DNA of 64,000 nt from Platycnemis pennipes (lineage: Eukaryota > Arthropoda > Insecta > Odonata > Platycnemididae). The notes beneath the pieces were generated by a model that saw only the letters and a program-made list of their open reading frames with translations, did no database searches and was not told where the DNA came from. Of the stretch, positions 29,936 through 40,821 are shown piece by piece. Both the position numbers and the translations under genes were made by a program. The stretch spans positions 148,508,746 to 148,572,745 of the forward strand of contig OW121846.1 of assembly GCA_933228895.1 (NCBI GenBank), read 5' to 3'. Numbering within the stretch: position 1 is the first letter of the stretch; each line of letters starts with the position of its first letter.

Positions 29936-30699
29936 CTACACGATGCAATATAAGTTAAGCATTTGTAACACATCAAAACCCAAATCTACAGCCACTACAT
30001 TCCTGAGCCTCACTGGTGAGGCTATAAGCAGCATGCTTCATCAGATGGCGCACTTTCGCGTCGCCGAACACGAACCAAGCTACAGGACGTGCGCCACATC
30101 GCGGATTCAATCAAAAACTTCGGCGCCGACTAATTCAATCTCCTCCTTTGTCGGGAGAAGCGTGTGCCCGTTAGAGCCCAACCTTCCAAGCTCTCTCGGG
30201 AGTGAGGCTCGCGGGCAGAATAGGTCATTGTGGAAGGGAGGTGGGGATATGTGATTGTGGTGAATGGGTGAATGGATCTCAAATGGACCTGGTGCTCACT
30301 CGATGGGAGCACTGCGGTCGATGCGAGAGATGTTCGTCGCCCACACGTTTGCGCAACGGGACGAAATCAAACGATTCGAGATGCAATACCGGTGCTTTGT
30401 GCAGTTCCGCGTCCTAAGCTTCGGCTGCATCACTTTCCACACTTCTCGTGTCCTGTGAAAGGGTAATGCTTTGTTGCCAAATGTAGCCGCTCATCAACTT
30501 CGGAAGTGGAACCGCATCGCTGATTGAGTCCGCAGAAATATGTAACTGTGGACTTCATTTCACACGAATGCGATCGAACGTGAAGTGTGAGAATTGGCCC
30601 TCGGCACGCCAAAGATTCTGCTTGACTGAAGTATTTTGGTATGTAGACAGGGAAATGGATACGGTGAGAATTGGGAGGCAAACGAAGAAGTGTAATGAA
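29936..30699. other. Stretch without an assigned gene
   Basis: Frames of 60-103 codons exist on both strands but overlap each other and lack recognisable domains. A small hairpin, GAGCCTCACTGGTGAGGCT, lies at about 30005-30023. Part of it is GC-rich and CpG-containing. Confidence 0.3.
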
Positions 30700-30790
30700 G
30701 CGAGACGAGGAAGGTTTGCCTAGTCATCCAAAGGTCGCGCGTTCGAATACCACCTCGGGCATAGATGTTCTGTTTGTCGTAGTATTAAGG
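30700..30790 (+). mobile_element. tRNA-derived SINE head
   Basis: GAAGGTTTGCCTAGTCATCC (about 30710) and GCGCGTTCGAATACCACC (about 30737-30754) are A-box-like and B-box-like at tRNA spacing. The body module GGCATAGATGTTCTGTTTGT follows. No 3' tail was identified. Confidence 0.55.
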
Positions 30791-30917
30791 TCTTTGGTTT
30801 GATGGTACAGCATTTTGGTGATGAATGCAAGTATGAACACCATGCGAGTGACGTTATATATATGAAGGAAAATTGGTAGTTGAAGTAACATGCCGCATAT
30901 CACATTTACAGTACCAG

Positions 30918-31125
30918 TTTCTCCGCTACGCTGTGATTGGTCGGTTTTTGGAACACTCTCTTCCATGCATTAGTGAGATGGTATCCGTCTTCCCGGTTAA
31001 CGTTTATTGGCAAACCGGCCAATCACAGCGAAGCAGCGAGAGAACGAGGACTATATAAACGCAGCCAAAACGCCGATATCGGAACTTCGACCTAAAGACG
31101 CCTGGTGGAATCCCGGCGAAACTGT
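30918..31125 (+). promoter_or_regulatory. Promoter-like segment: inverted CCAAT repeats and TATA box
   Basis: Imperfect 28-30 bp arms (about 30920-30947 and 31012-31041) each contain a CCAAT box in opposite orientation (TGTGATTGG and CCAATCACA). TATATAAA lies at 31052-31059, and a start would fall near 31085. Downstream, CTAAAGACGCC, then a loop and GGCGAAACTGTCG, recalls the CTGAAGA-stem-GAAAC order in the 24619-24802 foldback. It may be the 5' end of a retroelement that lost its body, since a truncated CR1-B begins at about 31206. Confidence 0.45.
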
Positions 31126-31205
31126 CGTCAACTTTCACCATCAACGTGGCGAAAACCCGGAAAATGGAGAGATCCACGAATCCTGAACGCCACGGAAAAC
31201 AACGA

Positions 31206-31479
31206 TCCAACCTTCTTCCAAAGTGTATTCAACTCATCGTCACAAAACGCAGCGGAACCACCGCCGAACACTTTCAGTGAGCAAATGCCCGAAATAAACA
31301 TTTCATGTCGCGGAATAGAGCAGCAGTTAAAAAGCAATAGTATAAACAAATCACCAGGTCCCGATCAAATTCCTTCCAGAGTATATAAAACATTAGCTTC
31401 TGAAATAGCCCCCTATCTAGAAATAATATTCAATGAAAGACTAAAGAACCACACAGTACCCAAGGATTGGAATGTAGCT
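31206..31479 (+). mobile_element. CR1-B LINE (outer copy), left part
   Basis: Encodes the region around the RT start: FFQSVFNSSSQNAAEPPPNT, EINISCRGIEQQLKSNSINK, SPGPDQIPSRVYKTLASEIA, then KNHTVPKDWNVA. It is broken after TAGCT (31475-31479) by the minus CR1-B and resumes at 35188. One frame is open through this part. Confidence 0.9.
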
Positions 31480-31773
31480 ACATCTACATCTATACGATAC
31501 CCTGCAAGCCACCGCGAGGGTGTGTGGCAGGTGGTGAAGATCACCAGGCATGCACTACTAACATGCAAACTAGCAACTATATTGTCTCATGCAACTTGAT
31601 TGTTAGTATCTACAGTATTAAAGGGGTAAGACATGCATCATGCACTACACAATACTCTAGAATATATCCCCAACCTATCCCTTTCCTATGCTGCCTATTC
31701 TGTACTCTTATAGTACGGGGGAAAAATGCCATTTTGAATCTACCTGTACGACAACCTATCTCTCTAATCTCAT

Positions 31774-34310
31774 TTATCTGGTCGAATCTAGCATAATACG
31801 CTGGTGTTTTAATATGTGCCTAACATCTTCAGGAAAGATATCCATTTGAAACTTCTGTAATAGATTTAATCTGAACTTTAACCTACGCTCTGATAATGGT
31901 TCCCACCCTAATTCTTGTATTAATTCTGAAAAACTACTCAACCTATCGTAAATCCTTTTAACGAACCTAGTTGTCCTACGCTGCAAACTGTCTAGTTCTC
32001 TGATCAAACCTAATTCATTGGGATCCCATGCACAAGCTGCATGCCATAAGTGGGGCCTTACTATTGAAAAAAAACAAAAGCTTTTGTCTTCTCATCACAT
32101 TTCCCAAGTACTATTTTAATAAATCATAGCTTTCTCTTCGCGCGTCCGCATATTTCCCGGATGTGTCTTCCCCACGATAAATCTTTAGTGATTGTTACAC
32201 CTAAATATTTTAAGGTTTCTACATTTTCGATCTTCGTGTTATTAATTCTATAGGATCGCTCTATCGAATTATTCCTCCTCCAAAAATTGATAGCTACACA
32301 CTTTTTAAGCTTGAGTTCTAACTGCCATTTGTCGCACCACTCTTGAAATACATCTAAATCCTTGCTAAGTGATTTCGTGTCCTCTTCATTTGATATACCC
32401 CTGTACACCATCGCATCGTCTGCAAAAAGTCTAAGGTTACTACTAACTACGGTACCCAAATCGTTTATGTATAAAAGAAATAGAAGCGGACCTACTACGC
32501 TACCCTGGGGAACTCCCGATGTGACTTCGATTGTTTCCGACGTGATACCATCTATGACAACCCTCTGCTCTCGCCCACTTAAGAATTCTTTTACCCAACA
32601 TACAACGTCTTTATTTATACCAAAACTCTCTAACTTCAAGATTAATTTGTCATGAAAAACTTTATCGAAAGCCCTTTTAAAATCTAAAAAACTTCAGTAT
32701 CGCATTAACTTCAGTACTGTTTTCTCCGTGGACTAAAATATCGTGTACGAATAAAGCTAATTTTGTCTCGCAAGATCTACCTTTCCGGAACCCATGCTGG
32801 CTGTTTATGGGTAACCCCTGACTATCCAAATGCCCCATGATCGAACTGACTACTATGTGGTCAAATATCTTGCAAGAGATTGACGTGAGTGAAATGGGTC
32901 TTTAGTTACTGGGTTCTTCCCTATCACCGTAATTAAAAATAGGTGTAATGTTAGCTACCTTCCAATCCTTGGGTACCTACTGTGTGGTTCTTTAGTGTTT
33001 TATTGAATTGTATTTCTAGATAGGGGGCTATTTCAGAAGCTAATGTTTTATATACTCTGGAAGGAATTTGATCGGGACCTGGTGATTTGTTCTTACTAAT
33101 GCATTTTAACTGCTGCTGTATTCCGCGACATGAAATGTTTATTTCGGGCATTTGCTCATTGAAAGTGTTCGGCGGTGCGTTCTGTGACGATGAGTTGAAT
33201 ACGTTTTGGAAGAAAGTGCTTTAAGTATTGGCTTTTTCTACACAGCTGGTGACTCTGATTCCTTCATTATTTTTTAGTGTATGCTCTGTAGACTTATTTC
33301 CTTGAAGCTCTCTCACATATGACCAAAACGCTTTAGGATTGCTATCTAAATATTCTCCTAACATCTTGCTCTTGAAATGTAATGACGCTCGCCGACATGA
33401 TTTCCTTGCTAATGCTCTCGATTTTTTATACTTTTAACTAGTTCATTTATTCCTCTACTGATAGACCTCGTCCTGCATTTTTCATCTTAGCGTCGCATAC
33501 CGTTTGTCGCTTTAGTGGTTTCCTAACCTCCGCGTTATACCACCTTGGCTCTGTATTATCACTAATATATTTATTTGGTATGTATTTATTAACTGCTTTA
33601 CGGGCGACCTCAAGAAATTCTCTCCACGAATCCTCTGTATCTAATCCTTTGCTTTGTTCGCTGAATACATTAAACGCTTCCCTTAATTCCTCTTTCATGC
33701 CGTCGTAATTAGCCTTGCCAAATAAGTATACCCTCCTACTTGGTTTATAATGTCTTTCAACGCCTACAATAAATTTCGCATGCACTATTTTATGATCACT
33801 AATTCCTGTGTATGTAACTGTATTTAAAACTCTCTCGGGTATATTTGTTGCTAATAATTCTAGAATGTTGTTTCCCCTGGTCGGTTCTGCTAATAGCTGT
33901 TGTAAAGAATGTGACGTAAAGGTTTTCAATAGTGATTCGCAATGTTCCTTATCCTTACCTCCTGTTATGAAACTACACGTATTCCAATCTATCGAAGGGA
34001 GATTGAAATCTCCGCCTACTATTATTCCTCTATCCTCGTTCGGAGAAAGTAATGTGGCTATCTCTGACTCTAGTTCCATTATAGAGTTGACGTCTGCGTC
34101 CGGTGGCCTGTAATATGCACCTGCATATATCTTTTTTGCGTCACTCATTTTACTTTTAACGGAACACCAAATACTTTCTACATTTCGCTCTGAAATAAGT
34201 TCTCTTCTACTGATATACGTGTCCTTCACAGCTATAATTACTCTTCCTCCGTTTCTGATTAGGTACTCTATCCTTTTTGCATACGGTAAAACACTTCGGG
34301 AATACGTCAT
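31774..34310 (-). pseudogene. CR1-B ORF2 (inner copy), frameshifted
   Basis: Endonuclease from 34310: NGGRVIIAVKDTYISRRELI, AYYRPPDADVNS, GGDFNLPSIDWNTCSF (Asp/Asn catalytic box) and GISDHKIVHAKF (SDH box); this segment is open to 33447. RT pieces follow with frame changes: NISCRGIQQQLKC, SPGPDQIPSRVYKTLASEI, then an intact stretch 32639-32124 with VTSGVPQGSVVGPLLFLLYI and LRLFADDAMVYRGISNEED. The thumb and C-terminus come last (RFVKRIYDRLSSFSELIQEL). The N-terminal Glu box of the endonuclease lies before 34310 in broken frame. At least three indels inactivate it. Confidence 0.92.
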
Positions 34311-34668
34311 AATCTGATATGTTCTAAGAAAGCCAGCTTTCTGTACCTACGATATATCTGCATCAATACTTTTTATGAGGTGGTGAAATTCAGCTACTTT
34401 ATTTCTTAAACTACGACAATTCACTACTATCACTGAAATTCTTTCCTTCAATCTGTTTCTCTCTTGGTGCTCTTTTCCTACTAAAATTTTCCTCGATAAC
34501 TTTTTAACGTACCCACTATTTGATCTACCTATTACCTTTGTTGATTTATAATGTTCGTCTTTTTTATGTGTTTTTCTCTGACCTTTTTAAACTACGCTGC
34601 AATTTCTGTAAAATTCTTCCACGATTTTCCCCCCGCGGATTGACCTGCACTCTGGGCTACCACCTGAG

Positions 34669-35184
34669 CTAAACCCTACGTGTATGCTCCAGTATCCTAC
34701 GCGCTACCCTAGACGATGCCTCGTCCGTGTAGTGGACACCCGAGCGATTCAGGGGCACACGACACGTTTCAAGCTCCGGCCCGAGGTACAAAAACTCAGC
34801 TCCCTCGCTCCCACAGACTTCACGGAGTCTCCGGTTTATGCCTAATACTCGGCTCCAAAGCATCGACCCCCGATCCGTCCTAGGTACCAAGCTGCATATA
34901 GTCAGCCTCATATCGACACCTAGACCTCTACGAACGCGGTGGAACTCGGGGCATAGATCCCTTACGGAATCCATTACATCCTCGGACCCCCGTTTCGCGG
35001 CGTCGTTAGTGCCGACATGGGCGACTACGTGCAGCTTGGAGCAGTTAGTGGCTCTGACCGTTTCTTTCAACGCCTTCGTCACTTGGGGCACCGTACCTCC
35101 TGGTATACACCAGGAGCGTACCCGTTCTTCGTCACCTCTCCCTCGGGATTCACCACCTCCTTCCCGACGGGCCCTGGCACGCAT
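34669..35184 (-). pseudogene. CR1-B ORF1 (inner copy), SGNH esterase half
   Basis: 171 codons survive, matching residues 170-340 of the intact ORF1 at 54142-55164. VVAHVGTNDAAKRG holds the Asn-Asp block and NRSGVHYTDEASSRVARRIL the His block of SGNH/GDSL hydrolases. The block with the nucleophile Ser (GSSNVRR) was lost by 5' truncation, so no activity is expected. Confidence 0.93.
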
Positions 35185-35187
35185 CGA

Positions 35188-36666
35188 TAGCTAACATTAC
35201 ACCTATATTTAAAAGCGGTGATAGGGAAGAACCAAGTAACTGCAGACCCATTTCACTCACGTCAATCTCTTGTAAGATATTTGAGCACATTTTAGTCAGT
35301 TCGATCATGACTCATTTGGATAGTCAGGGATCACTCATAAACAGCCAACGTGGGTTCCGGAAAGGTAGGTCTTGCGAGACACAATTAAGTTTATTCGTAT
35401 ACTTTACGTTATATTTTAGTCTACGGCGAAAACAGTACTGAAGTTGATGCAATTATTTAGATTTTATAAAGGCAATCGATAAAGTTCCTCATGATAAATT
35501 AATCTTAAAAATAGAGGGTTTTGGTACCAATAAAGGCGTGATATGTCGGGTAAGAGAATTCTGAAGTAGGCGAGAGCAGAGAGTTGTCATAGATGGTATA
35601 ATGTCGGGCACAATGAAAGTCACATCGGGAGTTCCCCAGAGTAGCGTAGTAGGTCCGATTCTATTTCTTTTATACATAAACGATTTGGGTACCGTAGTTG
35701 GCAGTCAGCTTATACTTTTTGCAGACGATGTGGTAATGTATAGGGGTATATCAAATGAAGATGACAGGAAATCACTTAGCAAAGATTTAGATGCAATTCA
35801 AGAGTGGTGCGACAAATGGCAGTTAGAACTCAACCTTAAAAAGTGTGTAGCTATCAATTTTTGGAGGAGGAATAATTCGATAGAGGGTACCTATAAAATT
35901 AGTAACACGAAGATCGAAAACGTTGAAACCATAAGATATTTAGGTGCAACAATCACTAAGAATTTATCGTGGAGAAGACACATAAGGGAAATATGCGGCC
36001 GAGCGAAGAGAAAGCTAGGATTTATAAAAAGAGTACTAGGGGAAATGTGATGAGAAGACAAAAGTGCGACGTTACTTTTCACTAGTTAGGCCCCACCTTG
36101 AGTATGCAGCCAGTGTATGGGGTCCTAATGAAATAGGTTTGATCAGAGAACTAGACATTGTTCAGCGTAGAGCAGCTAGGTTCGTTAAAAGGTGTTACGA
36201 TAGGTTGAGTAGCGTTTCAGAATTAATACAAGAATTAGGGTGGGAACCATTAACAGAACGTAGGCTAAAGTTCCGATTAAATCTATTACAGAAGTTTCAA
36301 TCGGATAGCTTTACTGAAGTTGTTAGGCATATATTAAAACACCAGCGTATTATGCTAGATTCGACCAGATAAATAAGATTAGAGAGATAGATTGTCGTAC
36401 CGATCGATTCAAAATGGCATTTTCCCCCGTACTATAAGAGAACAGAATAGGCAGCATAGCAATGAGATAGGTAGGGGAAATATTTTAGAGTATTCTGTAG
36501 TGTATGATGCATGTATTAACCCATCAAATACTATAGATACTAACAATCTATTTGCATGATGCACTATAGTTTCTTGTTTGCATGTTGGTAGATAATGCTT
36601 GGTGATCTTCACCCCCTGCTACACACCCTCGCGGTGGCTTGCAGGTTATCGTGTAGATGTAGATGT
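35188..36666 (+). mobile_element. CR1-B LINE (outer copy), right part
   Basis: Continues 31206-31479. The RT core (KVTSGVPQSSVVGPILFLLY, LILFADDVVMYRGISNED) is open from 35601 to 36050. A one-base insertion at about 36041 then shifts to the frame 36064-36372 (RRYFSLVRPHLEYAASVWGP to FTEVVRHILKHQRI). GVPQGS is changed to GVPQSS. The UTR, hairpin (CCTGCTACACACCCTCGCGG) and tail end at 36666. Confidence 0.92.
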
Positions 36667-37450
36667 CAATCGGAACGGTGCTCTCCGCGCCGGTAGGTGC
36701 GACAAAACATCGTACCGGTTGACGGATAGAATTATGAGCATAATTACGTGAGTGTGTCGTGGATGTGTGCATGTATGTGAATGTGGGACACTGATACTTA
36801 AAAATTAAGCCATGCGAAGGAGAGAACGTCCATATGGTGGACCTAAGATTAAGTGCGTGAATGGTAGTGACTAAATATTGTGGCTTCCGACGCGGACATG
36901 ACCACTGATTTGGGAATGATTATATTTTTTGTGGGATCAGCAGCATTCCAGGTGGAAGGAAGATGGCCAATTTCGCACCCCTTGGCAGGCACCGTTCGGG
37001 CCGAGCCACTCTCTTATTCAGTCCTTGGAGCTCGAACGCTGCGTCTTCACAAACGCACGCATCCACTCACGAGGGCTCTTCGCAATCGGCCTGGTACAAT
37101 TCTCAGCGAGATCGTGTTTGGAGGCACAGACTCCTTCTCCCCTACATCTCCACTCCTCCATGAACCCGCGGCCGCCGCGCCGAGGGATCCCACAGCAAGG
37201 GAGGACAATTTCATTGCCGGGTGGATTCATTTCTACGCTCCTCGACTGAGAGCTTTCCTTCCTCCCATCCCTGTGGGGAATGGAGAACTCCTTCCCGGCT
37301 GTTTTTTTCGACGGCGCGACCACTTCGAGGGTTGGGAAAGGAAAGCGAGGATGGCAGTGAGGCCTTCGTGAGTGAGGGAGGATATCGAGGATGTATTTGG
37401 GCCGCTTTCCGTGGGGATGATGATCATATGGACGCTAACTCGTCAAAGTG
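36667..37450. other. Unassigned segment with a GC-rich plus frame
   Basis: A plus frame of 163 codons (36880-37371) overlaps three others of 66-106 codons in different frames. Composition is GC-rich and Arg/Pro-rich. No domain, signal or splice pattern is convincing. It may be a CpG-rich exon or just bias. The first 60 bp hold CGTACCGGTT and related short motifs. Confidence 0.3.
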
Positions 37451-37954
37451 ACCCGCGTTCCAATGAATTGGAAATGAATTTGGTAACGGGTGAAATATTA
37501 ATAGGTATTGTAGATTTTTTTATAGACCCAAGAATGGAGTGATTTTTCAAATGTGAACATGTCATAACACTACTTAGTCGTGCATCTTTGCATTTCCACG
37601 TACAGTTAGAGTCCGTAATAGATCACAGCGAAGGTAAATGAGGATATCAGAAGAGGTATTGCAGATGTTAATGTAGAAATTATAATGTAGTCTTTTTTTA
37701 AATTCGTTGTTAGCATTACTAACTCATGCATTCTCTCGGAAATATATGACGATAATTTAATATATTTGTAGAAAAAACGTATTAATCCATAGGTAATACC
37801 CCGTGTATAGCAAAGGTATAAGAAGGTAAAAAAAATGTTGTATAGTCCGTAGAGCATGAATCATGTTTAAACATTGCTAACCAGAGTTTCCTAGGGAAAT
37901 TCAGATAGCTAAATTTAAATAAAACCTTTCTTTAAGCATTAGAGTGAGAATAGG
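37451..37954. other. AT-rich stretch without a recognised feature
   Basis: The minus frame 37857-37606 looks hydrophobic (Tyr/Ile/Leu-rich), but this follows from AT-rich composition. Nothing supports it as a gene. Confidence 0.3.
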
Positions 37955-38240
37955 GAACCAAGGCGGTGCAAAGCGGAGGTTAAAAATGATTAAAACACCA
38001 ACCAGTAAGCCACGCGAAACTAAGAAAATTGAAGAAAAATGTAGCTAATAGCGATATAAAAACTATTATCGAACATTATAAAATTTGTGAAGCAGCCGCA
38101 AAAACAGCCCTTAGAAAAGCGTTTTGGTGAGTTCAAGGGGAAAGTACTCGGAGAACAACTAGAGGGATATCCGAAAGCATTTTGGTCATATGTTAGGGAA
38201 CAGGGAACATATTTTATGTACAGGGAACTGAAAAGTCAAC
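37955..38240 (+). mobile_element. Third CR1-type LINE, linker fragment
   Basis: Plus translation gives IIEHYKICEAAAKTALRKAF, then GEFKGKVLGEQLEGYPKAFW and SYVREQG. The same linker in CR1-A reads AFAEFKRKTLGEQLKENPKV and in CR1-B FKSKMLGEYLDSNPKAFWSY, so this is a distinct relative. Stops upstream mark it as dead. Confidence 0.65.
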
Positions 38241-38384
38241 GGTTAATTTCGTGAAAAACTATAGTGGCGAAATAGAAACTTTGATAAATATTGGAATGTT
38301 TACCCATAAAATCTGCCCCCAAGGTAAATATTTAGATTTACATAAATGAAGTTGTCGTGGAAGCAACGTCAAAGACAATCCCTT
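38241..38384. other. Spacer
   Basis: Short AT-rich segment between a CR1 scrap and Helitron-like coding sequence; no feature supported. Confidence 0.3.
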
Positions 38385-39037
38385 ACATACACAAATAAAA
38401 ATTGGGTGTGCTTAGGACCACACGGGAGAAGTGTAAACTTCTTTGACCGATTTATATTCCCAAATAAATCTAAATAATAATTCAGCCACGCTTTAATCAC
38501 TCTTTTGTTCACTACGCCGTGCAGAAAGCTAGACTTATGTATTTTTTTCTCTTCGTGTGAACGTATATACAGTGATCATCATCGACATTTCGCGGTAATT
38601 TACTCACCATTGTATTAACCTCAACTGGAACATTAATTACTTGACCATAAATCCCAAACTGACCGTGGATATGTCGCAGTCGACTTATTTGCATGAAAGG
38701 AATTCGAAGAGATATTAATCTTTCAGTCACCAAATCCAATGGGAAATTTTTCAAGCTATCAGGTAATGGAGGATATTTGAAACCATTATATTCTGATAGT
38801 TGTGGGATGTCATTTTTGTGAATGCTTGTGATAGAGGTTGCACATATCTGAAATTCCGATTTCTGAACCGGAACAAATTTCCTGATTAATATTATGCTTT
38901 TTGTACTGTACTGATTTTAAATCATTTTGAAACCAAAGTCTATCACAAACATCGCAAGCATGTACAAATTCATTATTAATAAAATGCTTTATTAACTCTT
39001 TATGTGCCGAAAAATGTGTTGAGAATGAGCGGTACAT
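38385..39037 (-). pseudogene. Helitron-like protein, N-terminal region, second part
   Basis: Minus translation from 39037: RSFSTHFSAHKELIKHF, CDVCDRLWFQNDLK (Cys pair), then after a frameshift PPLPDSLKNFPLDLVTERLI and SLRIPFMQISRLRHIHGQFG, IYGQVINVPVEVNTMVSKLP, and in another frame HKSSFLHGVVNKRVIKAWLN. This order (C-x2-C-RLWF, then ERLISLRIPFMQ, then VNVPV and the LPR segment) is the region found ahead of the helitron helicase-like domain in animal Helitron proteins. The Rep and helicase parts are absent. It joins directly to the upstream part at 40822 once the CR1-B insertion is removed (QPKQQIM followed by YRSFSTHF). Confidence 0.78.
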
Positions 39038-40502
39038 AGCGGTACTATATTTAAAAGCGGTGATAGGGAAGAACCCAGTAACTACAGACCCATTTCACTC
39101 ACGTCAATCTCTTGTAAGATATTTGAGCACATTGTAGTCAGTTCGATCATGGGGCATTTGGATAGTCAGGGATTATTCATAAACAGCCAGCATGGGTTCC
39201 GGAAAGGTAGATCTTGCGAGACACAATTAGCTTTATTCGTACACGATATTTTAGTCCACGGAGAAAACAGTACTGAAGTTATTGCGATACTGAAGTTTTT
39301 TAGATTTCAAAAAGGCTTTCGATAAAGTTTCTCATGACAAATTAATCTTGAAGTTAGCGAGTTTTGGTATAAATAAAGACGTTGTATGTTGGGTAAAAGA
39401 ATTCTTAAGTGGGCGAGAGCAGAGGGTTGTCATAGATGATATCATGTCGGACACAATGGAAGTCAAATCGGGAGTCCCCCAGGGTAGCGTAGTGGGTCTG
39501 CTTCTATTTCTTTTATACATAAACGATTTGGGTACCGTAGTTAGTAGTAAGCTTAGACTTTTTGCAGACGATGCGGTAGTGTATAGGGGTATATCTAAAA
39601 AAGAAGACAGAGAATCGCTTAGCAAGGATTTAGATGCATTTCAAGAGTGGTGCGACAAATGGCAGTTAGAACTTAACCTTAAAAAGTGTGTAGCTGTCAG
39701 TTTTTGGAATAGGAATAATTCGATAGTGCGATCCTATAAAGTTAATTACACGAAGATCAAAAGCGTTGAAACCATAAGATATTTAGGTGTAACAATCACT
39801 AAAGATTTATCGTGGGGAAGACACATCCGGGAAATATGCGGCCGAGCGAAGAGAGGGCTAGGATTTATTAAAATAGTACTTGGGAAATGTGATGAGAAGA
39901 CAAAAGCTTTTGTTTTTTTTCAATAGTAATGCCCCACTTATAGCATGCAGCCAGTGCATGGGATCCGAATGAATTAGGTTTGATCAGAGAACTAGACAGT
40001 TTGCAGCGTAGAGCAGCTAGGTTCGTTAAAAGGTGTTACGATAGGTTGAGTAGTTTTTCAGAATTAATATAAGAATTAGGGTGGGAATCATTATCAGACT
40101 GTAGGTTTAAGTATAGATTAATTATATTAGAGAAATTTTAATCGGATAGCTTTACTGAAGGTGTTAGGCAATATTAAGAACTCCAGCTTATTATCCTAGA
40201 TTCGACCAGATTAACAAGATGAGGAGATAGATTGTCGTACTGATAGATTCAAAATGGCATTTTATCCCCGTACTATAATAGGTATAGTATAGCCATGAGA
40301 TAGGTAGGGGAAATGTTGTAGAGTAGTTGTAGTGCATGATGCATGTCTTACCACTTTAATAATGCAGACACTAACAATCAAGTTGAATGAGACAATATAG
40401 TTGCTAGTTTGCATGTTAGTAGTGCATGCCTGGTGATCTTCACCCCCTGCCACACACCCTCGCGGTTGCTTGCAGGGTATTGTATAGATGTAGATGTAGA
40501 TC
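39038..40502 (+). mobile_element. CR1-B LINE copy inside the Helitron-like gene
   Basis: Truncated within RT, it runs to its tail. The frame 39348-39926 keeps GINKDVVCWVKEFLSGREQR, KSGVPQGSVVGLLLFLLYIN, LRLFADDAVVYRGISKKEDR and TIRYLGVTITKDLSWGRHIR. Later parts are broken (a T run after KAFVFF, and further stops). The tail GTAGATGTAGATGTAGA ends at about 40502. The left flank GTACAT is at 39032-39037. Confidence 0.9.
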
Positions 40503-40821
40503 GTGGGGTAGACACACCCGGGAAATATGCAGCCGAGCAAAGAGAAAGTTAGGATTTATAAAAAGAGTACTTGGGAAATGTGATGAGAAGACAAAAGAGC
40601 GATGCTACTTTTCACTAGTTAGGCCCCACCTTGAGTATGCAGCCAGTTTATGGGATCCTATTCACCCCCTATGGGATGGAATTTACCCCCTGTCACACAC
40701 TTTTATGGTGGCTTGCACAGTTGCTAGTTTGCATGTTAGTTGTGCATGCTTAGTGATCTTCACCCGCTGCCACACACCCTCGCGGTAGCTTGCAGGGTAT
40801 TGTATAGATGTAGATGTAGAT
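40503..40821 (+). mobile_element. Second, mosaic CR1-B piece joined to the tail of the first
   Basis: Starts at SWGRHTREICSRAKRKLGFI in coding sequence, breaks after LVRPHLEYAASLWDP, then jumps to a CR1-A-like tail scrap (ACCCCCTGTCACACACTTTT, about 40690) and finally to a CR1-B terminal module with hexamer tail. The right flank GTACAT at 40822-40827 equals the flank left of the first copy, so both pieces lie within one duplication. Confidence 0.8.

Larger units (their letters stand above)
31480..35187 (-). mobile_element. CR1-B LINE (inner copy), 3.7 kb, 5'-truncated in ORF1
   Basis: Inserted in a plus CR1-B of the same family. The 5-bp duplication TAGCT is at 31475-31479 and 35188-35192. 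The order on minus is esterase half of ORF1, ORF2 endonuclease, RT, 3' UTR, hairpin and tail (ACATCTACATCTATACGATA on plus). Confidence 0.95.

Noticed and set aside
36880..37371. 163-codon frame as a gene
   Set aside because: Four overlapping frames in GC-rich DNA with no family resemblance. Kept only as an unassigned stretch.
37606..37857. 83-codon hydrophobic minus frame as a membrane protein
   Set aside because: Hydrophobicity follows from AT-rich codons, and nothing else supports a gene.
40262..40540. Repeated peptides of the form YIYTIPCKPPRGCVAGGED in several short frames
   Set aside because: These are translations of the reverse strand of the CR1 terminal hairpin and hexamer tail, which recurs many times. 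They do not represent a protein family.
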